From: Massilia endophytica
Lineage (GTDB): Bacteria > Pseudomonadota > Gammaproteobacteria > Burkholderiales > Burkholderiaceae_D
Assembly: GCF_021165955.1 (NCBI RefSeq)
Contig: NZ_CP088952.1
Coordinates: 3,596,001 to 3,660,000 of the forward strand
DNA length: 64,000 nucleotides
Direction of reading: 5' to 3'
This document shows, one piece after another, positions 8,867-17,381 of this stretch; position 1 is the first letter of the stretch; the number at the start of each line of letters is the position of its first letter. The notes beneath the pieces were generated by a model. It was not told the DNA's origin and searched no databases. It saw only the letters and a program-made list of their open reading frames with translations. The translations under genes and the position numbers were made by a program.

Positions 8867-8886
8867 AACAGAATAAGGAGACACGC

Positions 8887-10737
8887 ATGAAGCGCACAGC
8901 GCTGGCCTTCCTGATGGCCGCCGCCCTCTCCCCCGCCGCCCAGGCGAGCGGCTACCGCATCGAGCACATGGAGCCCGCCTTCTGGTGGAGCGGCATGCAG
9001 CACAAGCGGCTGCAGCTGATGGTGCACGGCGCGCATATCGCCGACCTGCAGCCCGCGCTGAACTATCCCGGCGTGCGCATCGAAGCGGTTTCGCGCGTGG
9101 CCAACCCGAATTACCTGTTCATCGATCTGGCGCTCGCGGACAGCGCGGCGCCCGGCCAGTTCGACATCAGCTTCAGCCGTGACGGCAAAACGGCGGCCAG
9201 CTACCGCTACCGGCTCCTCGAGCGCGAGCCCGGCTCCGCCCAGCGCAAGGGCTTCGGCCCCGAGGACGTGATCTACAACCTCATGCCCGACCGCTTCGCC
9301 AACGGCGATTCCGCCAACGACAGCGTGCCGCGCCTGGCGGACAAGCTGGATCGCAAGAACGGCTCCGGGCGCCATGGCGGCGACCTGCGCGGCATGGCGC
9401 AAAGCCTGGACTACCTGGCAGGCATGGGCTACACGCAGATCTGGCCCACGCCCCTGGTGGAGAACGACATGCCGGCCTACTCCTACCACGGCTACGCCTC
9501 CACCAATCATTACAAGGTCGATGAGCGCTTCGGCAGCAACGAGGACTACCGCAGCTTCGTGGCGCAGGCAAAGGCGAAGGGCATCGGCGTGATCCAGGAC
9601 GTGGTGCTGAACCACATCGGCAGCAGGCACTGGTGGATGCAGGACATGCCCATGCCCGACTGGATCAGCTACGAAGGCAAGCCTGTGATGACAGCGCACC
9701 ACCGGGTCGCCACGCAGGATCCTTACGCCAGCAAGGAGGATGCGCGCAACTTCACCGAGGGCTGGTTCAGCAAGGGCATGCCGGACATGAACCAGGCCAA
9801 TCCCTATGTGGCCAATTACCTTATCCAGAACAGCATCTGGTGGATCGAGTACGCAGGCCTTTCCGGCCTGCGCGTGGATACCTACGGCTACTCCAATGTG
9901 AACTTCCTCACCGAGTGGTCGCGCCGCCTCACGCAGGAATACCCCAACATCAACCTCGTTGGCGAGGAGTGGAGCAACCATGTGCCCATTGTGGCGCGCT
10001 GGCAGCGCGGCAAGCAGAATTTCGACGGCTACCGCTCCTACATGCCAAGCATGATGGACTTTCCGCTCAACGACGTGCTGCGCAAGGCCCTTTCGGACAC
10101 GGATGGAACCTGGAGCCTGAAGGACCTCTACGAAACCCTGTCGATGGACTACCTGTATCCGGACGCGCACAATCTTGTGCTCTTCGAAGGTAACCACGAC
10201 CTGGCGCGTACCTTCAGCGTCCTGCACGGCGATCCCGCCCTCTTCCGCATGGCGATGGCCTACGTGCTCACCGCGCCACGCATCCCGCAGCTCTATTACG
10301 GCAGCGAAGTGCTGATGACCAGCACCACCAAGGGCCGCGACGATCCATCCTACCGCCAGGATTTCCCGGGCGGCTGGGCAGGCGACAAGGTCAATGCCTT
10401 CACGGGCGAAGGCCTGAGCGCCCAGCAGCGCGAGGCGCAGGCCTTCCTGAAAAAGCTGCTGAACTGGCGCAAGGGCGCGGGTGTCATCCACCACGGCAAG
10501 ACCATGCACTTCGGGCCGGAGCAGGACAGCTACGTGTTCTTCCGCTACGACGGAAAGAAGAAGGTCATGGTGTCACTGAACCGCAATACAAAGGATGTCA
10601 CCCTCGACGCAGGCCGTTTCCGCGAAATGCTGGCCGGCGTGCGCAGCGGGCGCGATGTCATCAGCGGCAAGGAATATCCCCTGCGGGACAGCATTACGCT
10701 GCCTGCGCGTTCGGCATTGATCCTGGAGCTTCAATGA
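8887..10737 (+). CDS. GH13 alpha-amylase / cyclomaltodextrinase-type enzyme (secreted)
   Basis: A 616-residue exported GH13 enzyme that would cut alpha-1,4 bonds in starch fragments or cyclodextrins, like periplasmic SusA/neopullulanase-type enzymes. A signal peptide (MKRTALAFLMAAALSPAAQA) is followed by a cyclomaltodextrinase N-terminal domain (residues 20-115), the TIM barrel, and a C-terminal beta domain. GH13 conserved regions are visible: DVVLNHIG, GLRVDTYGYSN with nucleophile Asp331, LVGEEW with Glu360 as acid/base, and FEGNHDLARTF with Asp438. The AAGGAG ribosome-binding site supports the ATG at 8887. It overlaps the next gene by 4 bp (ATGA), so the two are translationally coupled. Exact product pattern is not predictable. 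Confidence 0.94.
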   Translation: MKRTALAFLMAAALSPAAQASGYRIEHMEPAFWWSGMQHKRLQLMVHGAHIADLQPALNYPGVRIEAVSRVANPNYLFIDLALADSAAPGQFDISFSRDGKTAASYRYRLLEREPGSAQRKGFGPEDVIYNLMPDRFANGDSANDSVPRLADKLDRKNGSGRHGGDLRGMAQSLDYLAGMGYTQIWPTPLVENDMPAYSYHGYASTNHYKVDERFGSNEDYRSFVAQAKAKGIGVIQDVVLNHIGSRHWWMQDMPMPDWISYEGKPVMTAHHRVATQDPYASKEDARNFTEGWFSKGMPDMNQANPYVANYLIQNSIWWIEYAGLSGLRVDTYGYSNVNFLTEWSRRLTQEYPNINLVGEEWSNHVPIVARWQRGKQNFDGYRSYMPSMMDFPLNDVLRKALSDTDGTWSLKDLYETLSMDYLYPDAHNLVLFEGNHDLARTFSVLHGDPALFRMAMAYVLTAPRIPQLYYGSEVLMTSTTKGRDDPSYRQDFPGGWAGDKVNAFTGEGLSAQQREAQAFLKKLLNWRKGAGVIHHGKTMHFGPEQDSYVFFRYDGKKKVMVSLNRNTKDVTLDAGRFREMLAGVRSGRDVISGKEYPLRDSITLPARSALILELQ

Positions 10738-13700
10738 ACAGACTTACCCAAATGATGATGCTGGCCGGGCTGCTGTCCTGCACCGGCCACGCAGCGGCGC
10801 AAGCCATGCAGTTCGGCGCCTTCGGCAAGCAGGAATCCGTCAACATCGCCTCGCCCGATCCTGCCGCGCCCTTGCGCAGCTATACCCACAGCACCAGCAT
10901 GGCGCTGCGCGAAGGGGATCCGCAGTCGGTCACCTATGCAGAGCGGGCGGACCTGCCGCGCGTGCGCAGCGGTTTCCTTCCTTTCGACGGCCTCTTTGCC
11001 CTGGCCGTGAACGAGATGAAGCAGGATTCGGTTTCCGCCATTCGCGACGGCAGCTACAACGGCGGCCAGCCAATTCCTTGCGAATGCTTCGAAACGGGCG
11101 AAAAGTGGAACTACGTATGGACGCGCGACCTGTCCTACGCCGCCCATCTCGGCCTCGGCATGCTCGACCCGAAGCGCGTACGCAACTCCCTCCTGTTCAA
11201 GCTCTCCGGCTACCGCGAAGGTGCGGCAAAGCCGCCGGAAGCCGCAGGCACCGCCGACGGCCTGCAGATCATCCAGGATACCGGCAGCGGCGGCAGCTGG
11301 CCCGTGAGCACGGACCGCGTCAGCTGGGCCTTCGGCGCCGACGAAGCGCTGAAGGCCCTCCCCGCGAACGAACGCGCCGCATTTGCCGCCACCGCCCTCA
11401 AGGCGCTGGTCAACACCATCGAGAACGACCGCATTGCGGCCTACGATGCCGCCGATGGCCTGTACAGGGGCGAACAGTCCTTCCTCGACTGGCGCGACCA
11501 GACTTACGCATCCTGGATTCCGGGCGACCTCGCGAGCATGGCCTCTTCCAAGGCCCTGTCCACCAACGTCGGCCACTACAAGGCGCTGACGCTGGCCGCG
11601 CAACTGGCGCAGGAGGCAGGCGACACCGCGGTGGCGGAACGATACAAGGGCTGGGCCGCTGCGCTGAAGCTGGCAATCAATGCGGGCTTCTGGCTGAACG
11701 ACGCAGGCATGTACAGCAGCCTGACCGCAGGCCACTTCGACGGCGCGCCGCTGCACAAGTTCGACTGGCTGGGCCAGTCCCTCGCCATCGTCACCGGCGT
11801 GGCGGATGCCGAGCAGGCGCGCAGCATCATGGCACACTATCCGCATGGCCCCATGGGCGCGCCCGTCATCTGGCCCCAGCAGCAGGACATGCCGGTCTAC
11901 CACAACCGCGCGATCTGGCCCTTCGTCACCGCCTACGGACTGAAAGCGGCGGCCATGACGCGCAATGTACTGGTCGCCGATGCCGCGTATGAAACGCTGC
12001 TGCGCGGCGCCGCCGTCAGCGCTTCGAACATGGAGAACCTGGAGTGGCTTTCCGGCCAGACGGTGCTGCACTTCCCGGGCAAGGCAGCGCTGGACGGCCC
12101 GGTAGTCAATTCGCGCCGCCAGCTCTGGTCCGTTGGCGGCTACCTGGGCGCTGTGATCGGCACCATGTTCGGCATTTCCACCACCACCGACGGCATCGAC
12201 ATCAAGCCCTTCATCACCTCGCGGCTGCGGGGCGGCCTGTTCCAGGGCAGCGAAGCCATCGTCCTCGACCAGCTCGTCCTGCAGGGCAAGCGCCTGCGCG
12301 TAAAGATCGCCCTGCCGCCTGCGGAAAACAGGGCTGGATACTACTTCGTGCAGGGTGTGGCGCAGAATGGCAAACCGCTCAACATGCCCGCGAAGTGGAG
12401 CGAAATTGCAGACGACAGCCAGATCGAGGTGACGCTCGGCCAGTTGATGCCCGGCCGCCAGGAGATCACCCGTATCGGCGCGCCCGTGCTGGAGCAGGAC
12501 AGCACCGTGTTCGCGCCCCATGAGCCGGTGATCGCCTCCCTGAAGCGCGTTGGCGGCAAGCCCGTTCTTGCCATTTCAGGCAAGGAGCCGCTTGCCGCAG
12601 GCACTGTTCTGCCGGACCGTGGCCGCATCGCCTACAACATCTACCGCGACGGCAAGCTGGTCGCGGAACGCATTTCGGGCAGCAGCTGGACCGACCTTAC
12701 GCCGGCCCTCGGCAACGCCTGCTACGCAGCCGAAGCCGTGTTCACCGATTCCGGCAACCGCAGCCACCACAGTGCGCCCGTGTGCCTGGACCAAGGCATT
12801 GCCACCGGCGGAAGCGAAACCGTGCAGCTTGCACAGGCAGGCCGCTACGCGGTGCAGGCCCTGTATCGCAACACCGCGCACCAGATCAACCTTGGCATCA
12901 CGAACGGGGTGAAGTGGCTGCGCGTACGGGATGCATCCGGCGCCACCGTGGCGGAAGGCGTGGTGCAGATGCCCCACTCTCCCGCCGACGCTAAACAGCC
13001 TTCCTACTCCACGCCCCTGTACGCCCAGCTCAAGCCGGGCCGCTACACGCTGCAGATGAGCGACTTCTACAACATGAGCTACCTGCAGTCGAATGCGGCC
13101 TATGCGGACGCAGGAGGAAAGTCCGGCGCGCGCAATCGCACCGACCTTCACGGCTACCGCCTCATGCCGCTCGCCGCACAGGAAGCGCCTGCTGCCTCGA
13201 ACGGCACCGTGAAGATCGTTGACGGTTTCCGCTCGCCGCAACTGGGCAACGAGCGCAAGCTGCGCATCTACCTGCCGCCCGGCTACGAGGCCAATGCCGG
13301 CAAGCGCTATCCGGTGCTTTACATGCACGACGGCCAGAATCTGTTCGACGCACGCAGCGCCGCCTATGGCGTGGAATGGAATATCGATGAAGTGGCGGAC
13401 CGGCTGATCGCCAGCGGCAAGATGAAGGAGGTGATCGTGGTCGGCATCGACAACACGCCGGACCGCATCTCCGAATATACCCCCTGCTGCGACCTTTTCG
13501 TTGGCGGCGGGAAGCTGGACGACTACGCGCGCTTCATTGTGGAGACCGTGAAGCCCTGGGCGGACAAGGAGTTCCGCACACTTCCCGACCGCGGCAACAC
13601 GGCCATCATGGGTTCCTCGCTGGGCGGCATCGCTTCGGTCTATATCGCGCAGCGCTATCCGCAGGTGTTCTCCAAGGCGGGCGGCGTATCGAGCTCCTTC

Positions 13701-13958
13701 TGGTGGAACCAGCGCGCCTTCGTGTCTTCGCCGCCTCCGCATCTGCCGGTGCAGTTCTACATCGACGCGGGCAACGCGGCGGACGGCATCGAGGATACGA
13801 AGCTCTTCCGCGATGCGATGCTGAAGCAGGGTTACCAGCAGGGCAAGGACCTTTACTACTACGAGGACGAGGGCGGCATCCACAACGAGCAATCGTGGGC
13901 CAGCCGCGTGCACTTGCCCCTGCTCTGGTTCTTTTCTAAGAACGCGCCCCCGAAATAA
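10734..13958 (+). CDS. Six-hairpin glycosidase fused to an alpha/beta-hydrolase esterase
   Basis: A 1074-residue exported fusion. After a signal peptide (cleavage near GHAAAQA), residues about 60-600 look like an (alpha/alpha)6 six-hairpin glycosidase of the glucoamylase/debranching type, with EKWNYVWTRDLSYAAHLGLG, DWRDQTYASW and WPQQQDMPVYHNRAIWPF. Residues about 600-820 are beta-rich and may bind carbohydrate. Residues about 825-1074 are an esterase of the Fes/esterase-D type: YPVLYMHDGQNLFD, nucleophile Ser962 in GSSLGG, a candidate Asp in FYIDAGNAADG, and a candidate His in GGIHNEQSW. Its start overlaps the amylase stop. The glycosidase subfamily, bond specificity and esterase substrate are unknown; acyl-decorated alpha-glucans are one inference. 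Confidence 0.85.
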   Translation: MNRLTQMMMLAGLLSCTGHAAAQAMQFGAFGKQESVNIASPDPAAPLRSYTHSTSMALREGDPQSVTYAERADLPRVRSGFLPFDGLFALAVNEMKQDSVSAIRDGSYNGGQPIPCECFETGEKWNYVWTRDLSYAAHLGLGMLDPKRVRNSLLFKLSGYREGAAKPPEAAGTADGLQIIQDTGSGGSWPVSTDRVSWAFGADEALKALPANERAAFAATALKALVNTIENDRIAAYDAADGLYRGEQSFLDWRDQTYASWIPGDLASMASSKALSTNVGHYKALTLAAQLAQEAGDTAVAERYKGWAAALKLAINAGFWLNDAGMYSSLTAGHFDGAPLHKFDWLGQSLAIVTGVADAEQARSIMAHYPHGPMGAPVIWPQQQDMPVYHNRAIWPFVTAYGLKAAAMTRNVLVADAAYETLLRGAAVSASNMENLEWLSGQTVLHFPGKAALDGPVVNSRRQLWSVGGYLGAVIGTMFGISTTTDGIDIKPFITSRLRGGLFQGSEAIVLDQLVLQGKRLRVKIALPPAENRAGYYFVQGVAQNGKPLNMPAKWSEIADDSQIEVTLGQLMPGRQEITRIGAPVLEQDSTVFAPHEPVIASLKRVGGKPVLAISGKEPLAAGTVLPDRGRIAYNIYRDGKLVAERISGSSWTDLTPALGNACYAAEAVFTDSGNRSHHSAPVCLDQGIATGGSETVQLAQAGRYAVQALYRNTAHQINLGITNGVKWLRVRDASGATVAEGVVQMPHSPADAKQPSYSTPLYAQLKPGRYTLQMSDFYNMSYLQSNAAYADAGGKSGARNRTDLHGYRLMPLAAQEAPAASNGTVKIVDGFRSPQLGNERKLRIYLPPGYEANAGKRYPVLYMHDGQNLFDARSAAYGVEWNIDEVADRLIASGKMKEVIVVGIDNTPDRISEYTPCCDLFVGGGKLDDYARFIVETVKPWADKEFRTLPDRGNTAIMGSSLGGIASVYIAQRYPQVFSKAGGVSSSFWWNQRAFVSSPPPHLPVQFYIDAGNAADGIEDTKLFRDAMLKQGYQQGKDLYYYEDEGGIHNEQSWASRVHLPLLWFFSKNAPPK

Positions 13959-14391
13959 GCTTGCGCAGCGCGCTGCCCAGCACGCGCTGCTCTTCCGCCG
14001 ACAGGCGCGAGTCGTAAAGCTCGCCGATGGCCGCCGAATAGTGCGGCCACATTTTTTTGCGCAGCGCCTTTCCCTCCGCCGTCAGCACGGCATAGGCGCC
14101 GCGCCGGTCGTTCAGGTCCTGCTCGCGGGACAGCAGCCCCGCCGCCATCAGCCTGTCCGCCAGGCGGGTCAAATTGCTGCGCGTGAGCACCACGTGCTGC
14201 GCCAGTTCCGACATGCGCAGCCGGTGTTCCGGCGCACGTTCCAGCGCCCACAGCACGTCATACCACCCCAGCGGCGGCAGATCGGCCTCCGCCAGCCTGC
14301 GCTCGATCAGCTCCGTGAGCAGAGCATGCGCGGTCAGGAACAAGGGCCAGGACGAATCCTGCGCCGCTTCGGACGTTTTCTTCATGCGCAT
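13936..14391 (-). CDS. MarR family transcriptional regulator
   Basis: About 150 residues forming a MarR winged helix-turn-helix repressor. The DNA-binding part reads LRMSELAQHVVLTRSNLTRL followed by the wing DLNDRRGAYAVLT with the family DxRxxxxxLT pattern. An upstream ATG at 14421 exists, but using it would put an operator inside the gene; starts at 14391 or 14385 (MKKTSEAAQ) fit better, and neither has a clear ribosome-binding site. The gene ends inside the last codons of the convergent glycosidase-esterase gene. It is divergent from a DoxX gene across a short region holding two operator copies, so it probably represses itself and doxX. The ligand is unknown. Confidence 0.9.
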   Translation of the reverse strand: MRMKKTSEAAQDSSWPLFLTAHALLTELIERRLAEADLPPLGWYDVLWALERAPEHRLRMSELAQHVVLTRSNLTRLADRLMAAGLLSREQDLNDRRGAYAVLTAEGKALRKKMWPHYSAAIGELYDSRLSAEEQRVLGSALRKLISGARS

Positions 14392-14394
14392 AAT

Positions 14395-14414
14395 TTTAGT
14401 TGCAATTGCAATTA
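14395..14414. promoter_or_regulatory. MarR operator copy 1
   Basis: TTTAGTTGCAATTGCAATTA contains the perfect palindrome TTGCAATTGCAA. It recurs with one mismatch 38 bp away and sits just upstream of the preferred MarR start. Confidence 0.7.
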
Positions 14415-14432
14415 TCTGCAACTACAATGCGA

Positions 14433-14452
14433 TTTAGTTGCATTTGCAATTA
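14433..14452. promoter_or_regulatory. MarR operator copy 2
   Basis: TTTAGTTGCATTTGCAATTA matches copy 1 at 19 of 20 bases. It lies 19 bp upstream of the DoxX start, placing one copy next to each divergent gene. Confidence 0.7.
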
Positions 14453-14471
14453 CCTTGAAAGGATGAAGATC

Positions 14472-14897
14472 ATGCAAACTTCGAACGCAGGCCGTCCCGA
14501 CCTGGCCGCCGCACTGCTGCGCGTCAGCCTGGGTGCAATGTGGATCTCGCACGCGCTGTTGAAAGTGCTGGTATTTACGATGGCGGGAACGAGCCAGTTC
14601 TTCGTGTCGCAAGGCCTGCCCGGCTGGCTGGCCTGGCCCGTGGTGGCGGCGGAAATCGTTGGGGGCGCCGCCATCCTGGCGGGCTACCGCGGCAGGCTCG
14701 TTTCGCTGCTTCTGCTGCCCGTGCTGGCGGGTGCGCTGTACGTCCACGCCGGGAACGGCTGGGTATTCACCAGCGCCGGCGGCGGCTGGGAATATCCGCT
14801 CTTCCTGATGGCGATGTCGCTGGTCCACGCCCTGCTGGGCGACGGCGCCTATGCCGCGAGCAGTCCGCAGCAGAACCCGATTGCTGCGCGGGCGTAA
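14472..14897 (+). CDS. DoxX family membrane protein
   Basis: A 141-residue inner-membrane protein with four predicted helices. It has the DoxX-type opening LAAALLRVSLGAMWISHALL, the second helix near LAWPVVAAEIVGGAAIL, and the glycine/aromatic loop GWVFTSAGGGWEYP. DoxX/DoxD-like proteins are small quinone- or thiol-linked membrane proteins of poorly defined role, often controlled by MarR-type regulators. The ATG at 14472 is chosen over 14463 because the GAAAGG ribosome-binding site is 9 nt before it and touches the earlier ATG. It is divergent from the MarR gene and likely derepressed with it. Confidence 0.85.
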   Translation: MQTSNAGRPDLAAALLRVSLGAMWISHALLKVLVFTMAGTSQFFVSQGLPGWLAWPVVAAEIVGGAAILAGYRGRLVSLLLLPVLAGALYVHAGNGWVFTSAGGGWEYPLFLMAMSLVHALLGDGAYAASSPQQNPIAARA

Positions 14898-14907
14898 GGG
14901 CGCCAAA

Positions 14908-14942
14908 GGTGCCATTTTGACGCCTGGCGGCAAATTGGCACC
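14908..14942. promoter_or_regulatory. 35-bp imperfect palindrome upstream of the toxin-antitoxin pair
   Basis: Two 17-bp arms around a single central base pair at 15 of 17 positions; the outer arms are GGTGCCA and TGGCACC. A -10-like TATTAT follows at 14950. It is well placed to be the autoregulatory operator of the ribbon-helix-helix antitoxin. Alternatively the hairpin could end the doxX transcript, but it lacks a T-tract. Confidence 0.5.
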
Positions 14943-14987
14943 AGTATGCTATTATCCTCCACATCAAGTGACGTGTGGGTTAGCCAT

Positions 14988-15296
14988 ATGAAAGCAACTA
15001 CGGAACGAGAGCGTATTACTGCGCGGGTTTCCAGCTCCGTGGCGGAAACGCTGAGCGAGGCTGCCGAGTTGTCCGGAACGACCTTGAACAGCTTTGTCAT
15101 TCAGGCAGCACTGAAGGAAGCGCAACGTGTGATCGACCGGGAAAAGATGATCCTTATGTCCCGCGATGATGCAGCCATGATGCTGGACCTGCTTGAGAAT
15201 CCTGCTCCCCCGAATGCCGCACTGACGCGTGCTTTTGAGCGCTTCAAGAAAGCGAAATATGGCGCCGGAACTAAAACCGCTCGAAAGCGTGCATGA
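14988..15296 (+). CDS. DUF1778 (TacA-like) ribbon-helix-helix antitoxin
   Basis: A 102-residue antitoxin of a type II GNAT toxin-antitoxin system. The N-terminal ribbon-helix-helix part (ERITARVSSSVAETLSEAAE, then SGTTLNSFVIQAAL) would bind operator DNA. The C-terminal region (SRDDAAMMLDLLENPAPPN) is the usual toxin-wrapping segment of DUF1778 proteins. The start at 14988 gives the normal family length, while an in-frame ATG at 14946 would add residues of no recognisable kind. The toxin gene overlaps its 3' end by 38 bp. Confidence 0.92.
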   Translation: MKATTERERITARVSSSVAETLSEAAELSGTTLNSFVIQAALKEAQRVIDREKMILMSRDDAAMMLDLLENPAPPNAALTRAFERFKKAKYGAGTKTARKRA

Positions 15297-15765
15297 CATA
15301 AGCAGCTTTGATTGCGGCAATCCTGCACTCAATAGCTGGCTGCAGACGACAGCGATGCAACACCAGAAAAATGGGATGTCACGGACTTTCGTCGCATTGG
15401 ACGAGAAGAACCCAGGCAGGATTAACGGATTCGTGACACTGGCGGTTCGAACGTTGACAAGCAGGGAAGAACTCCCCGCCAGCATGCGCAAGAAGTTGCC
15501 GCGAACGGTACCGGGCTATACCGTAGCCCGTCTGGCTGTCGACAGGACGGCGCAGGGCCGTCATCTGGGCGAGTATCTTCTCATTGAAGCGATGGAGCGT
15601 GCATATAGCGCAGCCAAGTCTGTGGGCGGGTTTGCGCTTTTCGTTGACGCAAAAGAAGGAGCTGCCGCCTTCTACCAAAGATACGGCTTCGTCCCACTGC
15701 CGAACGATCCGGACACGCTGATTCTTCCATTCGCAAGCATGCCCGATTTCGGCGAACTTAGCTGA
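15259..15765 (+). CDS. GNAT family toxin (TacT/AtaT-like)
   Basis: A 168-residue GNAT acetyltransferase of the kind that acetylates charged tRNA and blocks translation. The acetyl-CoA loop reads RTAQGRHLGEYLL (Q/RxxGxG-type) and the C-terminal region has AAAFYQRYGF with the tyrosine usual in TacT/AtaT catalysis. The N-terminal FDCGNPALNSWL is a hallmark of this toxin group. It overlaps the antitoxin gene, so the pair is one transcript. The target tRNA cannot be read from the sequence. The reading frame appears intact. Confidence 0.92.
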   Translation: MAPELKPLESVHDISSFDCGNPALNSWLQTTAMQHQKNGMSRTFVALDEKNPGRINGFVTLAVRTLTSREELPASMRKKLPRTVPGYTVARLAVDRTAQGRHLGEYLLIEAMERAYSAAKSVGGFALFVDAKEGAAAFYQRYGFVPLPNDPDTLILPFASMPDFGELS

Positions 15766-17371
15766 TCAACGCCGGAAGGCGCTGCGGCGAGAGGCGCGGG
15801 GTGTCGTGGAGTTTGAAGACGGACACCGCTTCCGCCAGCGCAGCAGCCTGCTGCTGCAGGGCGTCCGCCGCCGCTGCGGCTTCCTCCACCAGCGCCGCGT
15901 TCTGCTGCGTCACGCTGTCCATCTGGCTGATGGCGCTGCTCACCTGCTCGATGCCCTGCTGCTGCTCCGAACTGGCGGAGGCTATCTCGCTGACGATGGC
16001 CGTCACCTGCTGCACGCTGTTCACCACTTCGTCCATCGTCACGCCTGCCTGACCGGCCAGGCGCGTACCCGCCTCGACCCGCTGCACGGATACGCCGATC
16101 AGCTCCTTGATTTCCTTCGCCGCGCCGGCGGACCGGTGCGCCAGGTTGCGCACCTCGCTCGCCACCACGGCGAATCCCCGCCCCTGCTCCCCCGCGCGCG
16201 CCGCCTCCACCGCCGCGTTCAGGGCGAGGATATTGGTCTGGAAGGCGATGCCGTCGATAACGCCGATGATGTCCGAGATGCGGCGCGAGGACTCGTTGAT
16301 GGCTTCCATGGTCTGCACCATGTCCGACACGGTTGCCCCGCTGCGCGCCGCGATCTGCGAGGCCGCATCGGCCAGCCTGCTTGCCTCGTTGGCGTTCTCG
16401 CTGTTGTGGCGCACAGTGCTCGTGAGTTCCACCATGGACGATGCCGTTTCCTCCAGCGCGCCCGCCTGCTCCTCGGTGCGGGAAGAAAGATCCAGGTTGC
16501 CCGTGGCGATCTCGGTCGAGGCCCCCGCAATCTGCTCCGTGCCTGCGCGCACCCGGCCCACGATGCTCGCGAGGTTGTCGTTCATCTGCTTCAGTGCCGC
16601 CAGCAGCTGGCCCACCTCATCCTTCGAGCGCACCTCGACATTGCAGCGCAAGTCGCCCGATGCCACGGTTTTGGCGATATCGATGGCCTGGGACAGCGGG
16701 CGCGTGATGCCCCGCACCAGCCACACCAGAATGGCCGCGCCCAGCGCCAGCGTCACTGCCAGCATGATGCCGAGCGACATGGTGGCGCTCCTGTTGGCCT
16801 CCTCGTTATCGCGCGCCACTTCTCCCATCAGCTTGCGCGACTGTTCGCCGATGTATTCCACAATACCGTCGATCTGTTTGGTCGGCGCCCGGTCCATGCC
16901 CTTCACCAGCGCGTCGACGGCTTTTGCGCTTTCCGGATTGGCGGAGTCGTACTGCTTCAGTGCGTTCAAGTAGTTGCGTCCCAGCTCGTCGTGCATGCGC
17001 AGCGCCACGTCCACCTGCTCGGTTTTCAGCTGCAGTTTCTCCATCAGGCCGCGCAGTTCGCGCAGTTCGGCCTGGGTCTGGTCGCTGCTCTTGCGGAACG
17101 CATCGGTGTAGCGCTGCAGGGCTTCCGCGTCGCCGCCGCGCAGCAGGATGTTCTTCCACTCCTGCACCTGGATCTTGAACTCCACCTGCGAGCTGCGCGC
17201 CTTGTCCACCGCCGCGGTCAGCGTCGTCGAACGCGCCATGCCCGACTCGTTGCGCTCCTTGATGAAGGACAGCGCGCTCAATCCCTGGTAGCCCACCACC
17301 AGCACTGCCAGCAGGAAGAAGGCGCCCAGCAGCGCAAGCCTGAAACCAATCTTCAGATCTGAAAATTTCAT
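15758..17371 (-). CDS. Methyl-accepting chemotaxis protein
   Basis: A 537-residue inner-membrane chemoreceptor. The first transmembrane helix is at about residues 11-32 (LALLGAFFLLAVLVVGYQGL). A four-helix-bundle periplasmic sensor (4HB_MCP type, about 33-190) follows, then a second helix near 195-215, a HAMP domain and the long coiled-coil signalling domain. The hairpin tip includes DGIAFQTNILALNAAVEAAR, the conserved CheA/CheW contact. The C-terminus ends in a short tail without an NWETF-type CheR tether. It lies 10 bp after the GNAT gene and may be co-transcribed with it. The ligand is unknown. Confidence 0.95.
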   Translation of the reverse strand: MKFSDLKIGFRLALLGAFFLLAVLVVGYQGLSALSFIKERNESGMARSTTLTAAVDKARSSQVEFKIQVQEWKNILLRGGDAEALQRYTDAFRKSSDQTQAELRELRGLMEKLQLKTEQVDVALRMHDELGRNYLNALKQYDSANPESAKAVDALVKGMDRAPTKQIDGIVEYIGEQSRKLMGEVARDNEEANRSATMSLGIMLAVTLALGAAILVWLVRGITRPLSQAIDIAKTVASGDLRCNVEVRSKDEVGQLLAALKQMNDNLASIVGRVRAGTEQIAGASTEIATGNLDLSSRTEEQAGALEETASSMVELTSTVRHNSENANEASRLADAASQIAARSGATVSDMVQTMEAINESSRRISDIIGVIDGIAFQTNILALNAAVEAARAGEQGRGFAVVASEVRNLAHRSAGAAKEIKELIGVSVQRVEAGTRLAGQAGVTMDEVVNSVQQVTAIVSEIASASSEQQQGIEQVSSAISQMDSVTQQNAALVEEAAAAADALQQQAAALAEAVSVFKLHDTPRLSPQRLPALIS

Positions 17372-17381
17372 CTCGCTCCCC

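Larger units (their letters stand above)
8544..8886. other. 343-bp divergent control region of the receptor and amylase genes
   Basis: No coding signal is seen. The region holds the receptor promoter (minus strand), operator-like dyads near 8659, 8790, 8843 and 8852, and extra half sites such as ACTACA at 8604-8609 and ACTAC on either side of 8705. The amylase side ends with an AAGGAG ribosome-binding site (8875-8880). No clear -35/-10 pair for the amylase was found. Confidence 0.6.

Noticed and set aside
14400..14471. Longer N-terminus for the DoxX protein from upstream in-frame starts
   Set aside because: It would run through the second operator copy, and the ribosome-binding site fits only the ATG at 14472.
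15806..17362. 518-codon open frame opposite the chemoreceptor
   Set aside because: The chemoreceptor has an unmistakable signalling domain; the antisense product is a His/Arg-rich shadow.
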